From Salvelinus alpinus (taxonomy: Eukaryota; Chordata; Actinopteri; Salmoniformes; Salmonidae), in contig NC_092110.1 of the NCBI RefSeq assembly GCF_045679555.1, positions 3,859,390-3,923,389 of the forward strand: 64,000 nt of DNA, in the 5' to 3' direction. This document shows, piece after piece, positions 1-9,200 of the stretch (position 1 is the stretch's first letter; the number at the start of each line of letters is the position of its first letter). Both the position numbers and the translations under genes were made by a program. Below the pieces are notes generated by a model, which made no database searches, had not been told where the DNA came from, and saw nothing but the letters and a program-made list of their open reading frames with translations.

Positions 1-1962
1 AAAAGGGATCCTGTGGGTTCTCTAAGACCACTTGAAGAGGCAAGACCAGTACTTGTCGCCACCGTTAATTCAGAAGAAGCTCAGGTTGAAGGAAAGGACG
101 TTCTGAAAACGTTGATTGCCGTAGTGGCACCTGAAGGAGAATCTCCAGAGAAGAAAGATCCTTTGGGTGTTCTAAGACCACTCATATGCTCTGCTATGGT
201 TCAGACACTAAAGGTAGAGGACATGGTTGTGATGAAGGATGTGCCTTCAGCACAGTTTGTTGATGGCCATGTGATCCAAGTACAAGTGACGGATGCAGTG
301 CTAAAGTCAGCTGAAGAAATTGACGAGGTAGTGCTTGAAGTGGGCTCATCTGATGCAAATGATCACAAGATTCTATTACCACAGGTGAACACTGAGATTG
401 AATCAGATGAAGCAAATGTTAACACAACCCTTGAGGTGGGCTCAACTGATGATCACGAGATTATAGTACAAGTGGCGGATGCAGCGTTAAAGTCTGCTCA
501 AGTAATTGTTGATAAAGTGCTTGAAATGGACTCAACCAATGTCACTGATCACGAGATCCAATTAAAAGGGTTGGATGTAGAGATTGAATCAGATGAAACA
601 ATTGTTGATACAGTTCTTGAGGTTGTCTTAACTGATGTCAAGGGTCATGAGATCCAAGTACAAGTACAAGTAACAGAGGCAAATGCTGAGAAGGGTTCAG
701 CTGAAGCTATTGTGGAGACTGCACTTGAGGTGGTTTCCTCAACCGATACTAAAGAGGTCATAGACGTTTTTGACAAAATGGAGGACGAAGGAGAGGGTGA
801 GAATGCCACTGAGAAGATTGAGGACGACATGTTTGAAGAGGCCAGCAGTATTCTAACTCAGGGAGTTGTCCAACATGTACATCAGAACTCATCAGAAGAC
901 CCCAATGTTGTACCACAATCAAGTGAAAAGGCTGAAGTTGAATTATCGAGTGAAGCAGACGTTTCGAAATCACCAGATAGTACACCAGCGGTCGCAGTTA
1001 TAGATAGTCAAGGACATCCACATGTAACTGCACAGGTGCAAAAGACAATTCATTTATTTGAAAACTACTTAGATCTTAATACTCAGGGAAATGCACAAGA
1101 ACCTTCAGAAAAAGAAACTGAGCCCTCGATTGCTCTCGAAGTTGATACAGTATATGAGGATAAAAAAATTCCTGAGGCATTTGTAGTGCCCACTTTTGAA
1201 TTTACCAGCATACCTGACGACACAGTTCCCACTACATTTGCAGAGTCTTGTTCACAGGCAGATGTGCAAGATGTTTTTGGAACAGAGGCTGAATTCATTA
1301 TTGATGTTTCAGACTCTACTAGCGGGCATGAGAAGGAACTAGTGGGAATGGTAGTAGAATCAGCAAAGGAATCAGTGGAGTCGTTTGAAAAGAGACTATC
1401 TATTGAATCCCATGTCCATATCCATCTCCACATTAAACCCAGCGATGCTGGAGTTGTGTCCGCGGGATTAGAGTCACCACCACTTGCTATTTGGCCACCT
1501 CCAAGTACTACTGCAGAAGTTGCAGTGAATACTGACAGCCTTCGAACAGAATCAATAGAAAGTGCAAGTACTATTGCAAAAAGTTCCGTGAATACTGACT
1601 GCGTTCTAACAGAATCAATGGAAAGTGCTCAACTTTGTGAAGTCAGTCAAATTGAGCAAACCAGTGACACTGCACCTCATTTGCCACTGCATACCCCACC
1701 TGCAACAGTGCTGTACACCCTAAACCCTGAAACAGAACAGGTAATGACCAATGCAGTAGGGTCTAACCCACACATAGAGGAAGAGAATGACCTAGAACTG
1801 TGGCTGGATGCTGAGGAAGATATTGGCACAGTAAAATCCCATATCTTGGAAGTTCTAAGCAAAAAAACAGATAGAGGAGTAGAGAAAACGCTGCAGGACA
1901 GTGAAGATATATTTGATATTGCACTTGAGCCTCAAAGCTTTCTGTCCGGAGGTGATACCTAG
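1..1962 (+). CDS. akap12: 3' part of large coding exon, probable A-kinase anchor protein 12 (gravin), 5'-partial
   Basis: The frame is open from base 1 to the TAG at 1960-1962, so the true start lies outside the window. The product is very acidic and low in complexity. About four diverged ~35-residue repeats (about 268-760) carry the pattern VLEV..TD..HEI, and a separate repeat recurs 150 bp apart (KRDPVGSLRPL at about 4-40, KKDPLGVLRPL at 154-190). AKAP12 is a membrane-associated scaffold for protein kinase A and C. A possible RII-binding amphipathic helix lies at 1336-1386 (ELVGMVVESAKESVESF); its hydrophobic spacing resembles the gravin RII helix, but a Lys sits at one usually hydrophobic position. 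The call rests mainly on position: AKAP12 lies on this side of RMND1 in other vertebrates. Composition and the 3'UTR intron agree. No globular domain is visible, so identity is moderate. Confidence 0.6.
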   Translation, partial: KRDPVGSLRPLEEARPVLVATVNSEEAQVEGKDVLKTLIAVVAPEGESPEKKDPLGVLRPLICSAMVQTLKVEDMVVMKDVPSAQFVDGHVIQVQVTDAVLKSAEEIDEVVLEVGSSDANDHKILLPQVNTEIESDEANVNTTLEVGSTDDHEIIVQVADAALKSAQVIVDKVLEMDSTNVTDHEIQLKGLDVEIESDETIVDTVLEVVLTDVKGHEIQVQVQVTEANAEKGSAEAIVETALEVVSSTDTKEVIDVFDKMEDEGEGENATEKIEDDMFEEASSILTQGVVQHVHQNSSEDPNVVPQSSEKAEVELSSEADVSKSPDSTPAVAVIDSQGHPHVTAQVQKTIHLFENYLDLNTQGNAQEPSEKETEPSIALEVDTVYEDKKIPEAFVVPTFEFTSIPDDTVPTTFAESCSQADVQDVFGTEAEFIIDVSDSTSGHEKELVGMVVESAKESVESFEKRLSIESHVHIHLHIKPSDAGVVSAGLESPPLAIWPPPSTTAEVAVNTDSLRTESIESASTIAKSSVNTDCVLTESMESAQLCEVSQIEQTSDTAPHLPLHTPPATVLYTLNPETEQVMTNAVGSNPHIEEENDLELWLDAEEDIGTVKSHILEVLSKKTDRGVEKTLQDSEDIFDIALEPQSFLSGGDT

Positions 1963-2004
1963 TAAGACTGCAGCCATTCCACCAAACTGACGTATCATGA
2001 ACTG

Positions 2005-2114
2005 GTAAGTCAGTCCTTTACATTTCTTGTTTTTCTACTTTGTATTTAAGTAAGAAGAAGAAGTACACAAATATAATGTCTCCTGAACTTGTCTCCTGAA
2101 CTTTCTTCTCTTAG
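2005..2114 (+). other. Short intron in the 3'UTR of the akap12-like gene
   Basis: A strong donor (ACTG|GTAAGT) lies 42 bases after the stop codon. A pyrimidine-rich acceptor (TTCTTCTCTTAG) precedes a last exon starting at 2115. The intron is therefore in untranslated sequence. A long coding exon followed by a small, mostly untranslated last exon fits AKAP12 architecture. The 3' end of the transcript was not located. Confidence 0.55.
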
Positions 2115-2174
2115 GTTTAACGAGCTAAAGGAGTGCTGGACTACCTGAAAGAGAAGATAGAAGTCCACACATGA

Positions 2175-2946
2175 AGGATGACCCACCACAACGGAGCTAA
2201 TGGAGACATTCTTCAGATCGTTGAATACATTAATGTTAGTTTCAATGTTATTATATCAAAGTTTAACTGTATGTGTAATTACGTCTACTTATTTAAATAC
2301 AATTCGTGTTCCTTTTCAAGGAACCATGTCATTTTATCAGAACTTGGAGGTACAATAATGTATATTATATAATATTTGTGTTAACATTTTTGAAAATGTT
2401 TGTCCTGTTTGTCCTTCTATTACACAGAGTATATTTATCTGAGTTTAGTGTTCTTTAGCGTTAATGTAATTTGTGGATTGAACAGAAGCCTTCCATTTAT
2501 CAACATATAATACACTTACATTCAACACAGGACATATGTACCGCACTGCTCACCAAAACAATGCAAAGACAAACTGTGATTAGATATACAGGTATGTAGA
2601 TTTGTTCGCGATGTTACTGTGTTATCACTGTCTTCTGTCAGACACTAAATGTTTGCTCGACTCAGCACATACCGGTAATAGAACATTTGCTCTAGTCATG
2701 TGTAGTGACTAGAATTTGTATCATATTTATCATCATTCCTATAAATATTGCCATCCATCTTCATTATCTCAGAATTATAGTTGAATTGCCAAGTTTTCAA
2801 ACTATGCACTGCAATGGTTAGTTGACACAGACCAAAATACTAATACAAAATGTGTATTTTATCACGAGTTACGTGATGTATTGGTCACAGACAAACTTAT
2901 CAACAGAACTATATTTGTGTATTCATTTTTTTTGCCTGTGAATATA
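2175..2946. other. AT-rich intergenic sequence / possible akap12 3'UTR
   Basis: No convincing coding exon or recognised repeat is seen on either strand. The first part may be the 3'UTR of the upstream gene. Confidence 0.4.
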
Positions 2947-3805
2947 CACGGAGTATACAAAACATTAAGAACATAACATAGACTGAGGTGAATCCAGGTG
3001 AAAGCTATGACCCCTTATTGATGTAATTTGTAAGATCCACTTCAAATTCAGTGTAGATGGGCAGGGCGGGGGGTGTGGGTAGGTTAAAGAAGGATTTTTA
3101 AGCCTTGAGACAATTGAGACATGGACAAAATATTTAAAGATGCTATGCAGAAATCGCTCTGCCATTTCCTGGTTGCTAAAATTCTAATAGTTCGCTTAAT
3201 TTAAGTTTATGTGACAAAACAAGCAAGTATAGTGTAGAGAATCATTGTACCATCTAAAATATATTTTCCATAATCAAACATATTGTATTTTCAGCTGTTT
3301 GAAGCTGGTGAACAAAACTGAAAGTAAAAGACGCAAAAACGAAACTTAAGAATGGGAAGCAGAGAAAGTGCACATGTAACGGATCTACCACTTCTTCAAC
3401 TTTCTTTCAATGACAATGACAGATCTATAACACACATTTCTATTTGAATTTGGTCAGGTGGTGAAAAAAGGGACATAATGCAGCTTTAAGTGCCTTTGAA
3501 CGGGGTATAGTAGTAGGTGCCAGGTGCACCGGTTTAAATGCATGTCAAGAACTGCAACGCTGCTGGGTTTTTCACACTCAACAGTTTCCCATGTGTATCA
3601 AGAATGCTCCACCACCCAAAGGACATCTAGCCAACTTGAAACAACTGTGGGAAGCTTTTGGAGTCAACATGGTCCAGCATCCCTGTGGGATGACTTGCCT
3701 TGACACCTTGTAGAGTCCTTGCCCTGACGAATTAAGGCAGTTCTGAGGGCAAAAGGGGGTGCAACTTAATATTAAGAAGGTGTTCCTAATGTTTTGTACA
3801 CTCAG
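2947..3805 (+). mobile_element. Decayed Tc1-type element, family 1
   Basis: The terminal inverted repeats are related to GTACAAAACATTAAGAAC at the left and GTTTTGTACACTCAGTA at the right, with TA at the right border. The interior keeps transposase-like remnants (phrases such as GTTTTTCACACTCAACAG and ACAACTGTGGGAAGC) but no long frame. A second copy of the same family lies at 8748-9618. Confidence 0.8.
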
Positions 3806-4809
3806 TATATATATATATATTCCTCTTTATCTTAAAATGTAATATTAACTAATAACTAAATGCAAAACATAAAAGAGTTGCATGAACATTTTTATATTTC
3901 AAAGCTGTGAATGAAATAAATGAAAACTATTTACATCCGGCTTGAAGGACCACTCTGAGCCTCTCGGGGTCTTTCTTACAGATGAGTTAAGGTTCTGTCA
4001 CTATGCTTCTACCTATACTAAATACAGCAAGACGTGATGACAATACGCAAGTTAGTTCAGTCTACTTTATTTTATCAAATCAAACACACAACAAACTTCA
4101 TAAAAGGAGATGACAGCTGTCACCAAATGTATGTGCTGTAGATCTTCATGGCTCATATGAATGTGAATAACATTTGACATGGCAAGACCACAGACAATTG
4201 GCATCTTCTAAATGACCTGCGGCTCCAGGCAATAGGCTCAGCTTCTTCCAGACAAGTCACTGGGTTGAAGATATCGGATTGGTTGTTTGAATTATTACAG
4301 TTTGCCAGAATGAAGAAATACACCGAAATGTAAGTCTGCAAATATATAAATACGTACAGTGAATCAATACATATAGGCAATTTAAAGTTTCAACTCAAAT
4401 ATAAACACAAGCATATAAAGCCCCAAAAAACATGCATATACTGTATTAATGATGGGGATGTAATGACTCACCGATACGCATCAGTCCCTTATTCAAATGT
4501 TTAAAATAGGACTGCGTCGGTCCACGGACCCCAAACCCATTCCAAATGTAGCATGCATCGGTCAGAAAATCGATTCAAACGTGACGAATCGCACATTCGA
4601 AATTCTTTCTACCTTCCCGAAAATGCCTCATATTTGTGACAACTGATGCGTCATCTCCTTCAGTGTCGAACCAAGCATGTAACTGTGTTGACAGTCATTG
4701 AGCTACAAATCATTTTGATTGTTGAATAACCCTAGGGAATATTATTATTATAATAATTTTTTTATTACAAAAAACACAAAAGGTTAAATAAATCAAATAG
4801 ATACATCCA
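3806..4809. other. Intergenic region, no recognised exon
   Basis: This is where the later exons of rmnd1 would be expected on the minus strand. I find none of its conserved protein segments. A minus-strand AATAAA motif lies near 4067 and an acceptor-like site near 4341, but the intervening frame resembles no family I know. Confidence 0.4.
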
Positions 4810-5312
4810 TTAGGCATCTCCCAGTCCTCTAATCTGATTAGTGGACGGCATCACCTTGTCCTCCTTTGGGGTCGGCTGATTGGTTCTGGATGGTTGTTTG
4901 GTCCTAGGGCCTTTAGGAAGTTTCTTCCCACTTCCAGGCATGGTCACCGGTTTAATCACTGATTTAATAGGGGCCGTTGAATAGAGCCTCCTCTGTATAC
5001 TGACACCCCACTGTCTGGTGGAGGTGGAATGACCAATGACAGCTGACAGCGACACGACACCGGCGCTGAAACATGGCGACACATTACCAAACATCTCGCT
5101 TCCTGTCTCCTCTGATAGTCCTCTGATGCTGTTGGGAGTGTGTGTTTGAATGACAGGTCCCAGATGAACATATAGATAGAATAGAGTTCTAGGTGGAGTC
5201 ACATGCAGCTGGACAGGGTCCGACAAGATTGACAGGGGTGAAGCCATAGGAACATGTTCTACTCCTCAAAAGGCTGCTGTATCCTCAGACGGCACAACAG
5301 AGTCCGGAGCAT
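4810..5312 (-). pseudogene. rmnd1: rmnd1 5' coding exon relic
   Basis: On the minus strand, codons around 4870-4920 read RTKQPSRTNQP, matching the RTRQPSRTN segment of the N-terminal region of RMND1, a mitochondrial inner-membrane protein needed for mitochondrial translation. An RRLYST segment upstream corresponds to the mitochondrial-targeting region. A Met at 5312 begins MLRTLLCRLRIQQ, but this frame stops after 17 codons and is out of phase with the RMND1-like frame (Met at 5247). A possible splice donor (AAG|GTGATG) ends the exon at 4855. None of the later RMND1 exons is found downstream, so I read this as a leftover of a lost duplicate. A gene with very distant exons, or a rearranged assembly, is the alternative. 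Confidence 0.6.
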
Positions 5313-6224
5313 GTTATCTGCATGGATGGACTGTACACAGGAATGCAAAGAGAAGAGAAAACATAAGCATACTGACTAGCTAAATCAATACATGTGAAAT
5401 ATTGAATAATGATGGGAACAACATATCTATGGGTTTTATTATATTCAAAAGGACCCCATTATAAAACCTTCACATATAGAAATGCATTTTGGCAATGTAC
5501 TGTACATTAATCTGGCTAGCGCTACTGCAAGGCAGGAAGATTGACCTTGGTTGAATGGCAATGCATGCAATAGCTAGCTAGGTAGATTGCAATAAACGTT
5601 CTGGGCAACATTAGCTATGGTCATAGGTCACTATATTGTGGCTGTTCATGAACCTCACAATAAAGCACGAGAGTATCACTATCCCAAAATCAAACCTTCC
5701 ATGACGTGGCTAAGGTTCGTGGACTAGCACTTGCAAGGTACTATAGCTAAATAGCGAGCTTCAAATGAATGAGGATGTAACCAGACAGAAGGGGTTAGTT
5801 ATAAATATCTTTGATGTAACGTTAACGTTAGCTAACCCAAAGAAAATAACTCACCAAATCAGGCTTTGCAAACAAGAAGATGTTTCAATGGCTGTCATGT
5901 TAACACAACTACAGTATCTACGTTTAGTCAAACTAGATCCGCATAACAGTTTGAGGTTTGAATGGAAGCTTGTTGTGCATAAAGTTTCATTTGAACAGCT
6001 ATACTGTATTTTCTGGTTGCAGTGACGCGTCGTAGCGTCATCCTGAAGCAAGGGATCCTGAACAACAGTACCCCCTGTGGTGAAACGAGAGACAATGTTT
6101 TCTGTTGCCTGGAGACTCCTGGAAACAGCACTGTATAGCACTTGGTTGAAATCCCAACCCCAAACTCTCACCTATATCTATTCTATTATATTTAAGGCGA
6201 CCTACAGTAACACAGAGAAATAAA
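5313..6224. other. Region between rmnd1 relic and ccdc170
   Basis: No exon is supported. Several short open frames look random. The last ~200 bases are taken to be the ccdc170 promoter and 5'UTR; ARMT1, which lies here in tetrapods, is not seen. Confidence 0.4.
6104..6116 (+). promoter_or_regulatory. Candidate X-box (RFX site) upstream of ccdc170
   Basis: GTTGCC-T-GGAGAC fits the ciliary-gene X-box pattern RYYNYY-N(1-3)-RRNRAC with one spacer base, 109 bases before the proposed ATG. RFX factors drive many ciliary genes, and CCDC170 is a ciliary/microtubule protein. The pattern is degenerate, so position carries most of the weight. Confidence 0.4.
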
Positions 6225-6269
6225 ATGGAAAGTATTGATACAGCAACCGAAGGCAGACAACTGGATAAG
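6225..6269 (+). CDS. ccdc170: ccdc170 proposed first coding exon
   Basis: ATG at 6225 in context AAATAAAATGG; codes [15 protein letters not shown] and ends at AAG|GTAAAA in phase 0, compatible with the next exon. The sequence is not conserved with the mammalian N-terminus, so this exon is the least certain. Confidence 0.45.
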
Positions 6270-9200
6270 GTAAAATAGAAATGTCATGAATAGAGCTGAC
6301 CTTATTCTACATGTCAGGGAAGCATGTTTGTTCTACACTTAAAGGACAATTTTCTTGCTACCCACGTCACCGCAAATCGCATAGTGTTTGAAAATCACTG
6401 TTGTTAAACTGTTTTTGATGATGTCATCTGGTATAACTTTTTTACTTGATATTTTTTTCCATAAAAAACGTAATTTGCCGTTATCACACACAGGTAATGA
6501 AAATGAGGTTGAAAAGTGGTGGAGTTGTCCTTTAACATAACCTAACATATTGTTTTTTTAATTTACCCCCTTTTTCTCCCTAATTTCGTGATATCCAATT
6601 GCGATCTTGTCTCATCGCTGCAACAACGCCAAACTGTGTCTCTTAACACGACCTGCCAAACTGTGTCCCTTAACACCCACCCGCTTAACCCGGAAGCCAG
6701 CTGCACCAATATGTCGGAGGAAACCGAGTTTAACTGACAACCAACGTCAGCCTGCAGGCGCCCGGCCCGCCACAAGGAGTTGCTAGAGCGCGATGAGCTA
6801 AGTAAAGCCCCTCCAGGCCAAACCCTACCCTAACCCGGACGAAGCTGGGCCAATTGTGCGCCGCCCTATGGGTCTCACGGTCATGGCCAGTTGTGACACA
6901 GCCTGGGATCGAACCAGGGTCTGTAGTGATGCCTCAAGCACTGTGATGCAGTGCCTTAGACCGCTGCGCCACTCGGAGGCCACTAACATAACATATTTAA
7001 CTTGTTCCACAACATTGTGCCCTGCTTAATGTGTCCCCAGGTGGAGCCCTGCCTTGAGAGGGACAGACTGAGGATGAGGGTCTCTGTGTTGGAGGAGAGT
7101 GTGAGGTCCTACGAGGTAGAGTGTAAAGCCAGCAGAGAGACGGTGATGAGACTGGTGGCAGAGGTGGCCCGGGAGAGGAGGAACACAGCAGGCAGTGCAG
7201 AGGCTCTCGATCTGCTAAGACTGGTATGTATCCACATGTGCATCCTTTTAAAACACATACACTTTTCACTTTGTGCTGATACGAGCTGTACTTTGCTGGC
7301 TCTGATATATATTTTTCCAGGGCAGTACAGCCTGGAATTGGCTCGTCTCAGTAGTGTACTACTGTCATCTTTGTTGTGTATAAGCATCAATTCATGTGTT
7401 AAATCTTTATACATGCATTATGTACAGTAAATGGTTATCTGTTGCAACTTTGCATTTCCTTGTCAAAATATGTCTTCCAGGACTTAGATAGTGCCTTGCT
7501 GACCAAGAGGAGCACAGATATGGAGAACCAGAGTCTAGCAGAGAGGCTGGAGGCCAGTCAGCGTGTGGTTGAGGCAGCCAAGCAGGAGGCAGGGTGCCTG
7601 GAGAGGCAGATCCAGGAGCTGGAAGGGAAACTCCAGACCAGCCAGGGGAAAAACCAGGCTACACAGGTAGGATTGCAATATTCCCAGGTTTTCCCAGAAA
7701 TCCAATTTGAAGGATTCCAAAAAATTTGAGACCCCATTCACAGGGGAGACAGCAGGCCCTCCTGGGGGAGGTAGGGGCCCTTCTGCAGCTGGGTCTCTCC
7801 ATGCCAACTGAGGAGGAAATACTACAGAGACTCGGGGACCTCTGCACCAGGCAGAAACGTATGAAAGCGGTAAGTAGGGTTTTTTCTGTTCTTATACTAC
7901 TACGTTGTTATTACATTGTGTGACAGTTTCAATAGGCAAGAACATAATATATTGACAGATAATCAATCAGGATTTTCAATCATTTTATACCTGGAGATAC
8001 AATGTTTGAACGATAGCCTAGAGTGGATGCACATTGCAATAACCTTGAGTAGTTATTCTTTATCAGTAGTTATGTTTTTAAGTTGTATCTGCCAATATTT
8101 CCTGTCAGATCATGGAGGAGATGGAGAGGAGGCTGTCCCAGGTCACTGAGGATGTGTCCAGGCAGACAGAGCTCCACCACAGTGCCCTGCAGAGAGCCCA
8201 GCTGGCTGAGCAACAGGTCACAGACCTCAGCGACAGGCTGCAGGGTTTGGAAGCTGAGCTGATGACTTCAGACGTGCACCGGGATGGGCTGAGTCATAAC
8301 AGTCAGCTTGTGAGTGAGCACACTGGCAACCATGTAGAGTGTGCAGTAGTAGGTGAACATCACACATTTCTCCACTGGTGCTGGGCCCCCCCAAAAATGA
8401 TAATAACAGTCTTTATAACTAACGTTAGACACAGTATATAGAACATATAACTACAGTAGTATATAACACTGTTGATACCTCCATGCTATAGTACGCTATG
8501 GTAAATAATCCCACAGCACCCAATCCCCCTCCGAAAAAAAATTCTAAACAACTACACCCTTGCCTTTCGTGAACCAACTCCCGCTTGACTTTTTCCTACT
8601 AGCACTGGCTTTGCTACTTTATTGAGGAAAAATGTACTTACTATAACTGAGATGTGGTTGTCCCACCTAGCTATCTTAAGATGAATGCACTAACTGTAAG
8701 ATGCTCTGGATAAAAGCGTCTGCTAAATGACGAAAATGTAAAACGTACACTGGGTGTACGAAACAATACGAACACCTGCTCTTGCCATGACACAGACTGA
8801 CCAGGTGAATCCAGGCGAAAGCTATGATCCCTTATTGATGTCATTAGTTAAATCCACTTCAAATCAGTCCTCAGGTCCAGAACAAATTCAAGGAAACACA
8901 CAGTATTATACAGAGCCATGAGTGGATGGAACTCAGTAAGCCTGGTTTTTAAAAAAACGAATAAAGCGACACTTCACAACGTCTCTCCCCCATGTGACCT
9001 ACTTGTTGTGTGTATGTACTGACGTGTGTTAACTGATAGATGCACACACACACTACATGTTAATGTTTTTAAACGTATGTAAATTGTAAAGTATTTTTTG
9101 TTGTTGTCTGTAATGTCTTTCTCGTTATGTGTCTGACCCCAGTAAGACTAGCTGACGCTAATGGGGAGCCTAATAATTCAAAGCAAATCAGTGTAGATGA

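Noticed and set aside
4153-4380. Minus-strand frame as a last exon of rmnd1 or zbtb2
   Set aside because: An acceptor-like site and a downstream AATAAA are present, but the translation matches neither family.
5765-6025. 86-codon plus-strand frame before ccdc170
   Set aside because: Not coiled-coil, no splice or homology support; random open frame.
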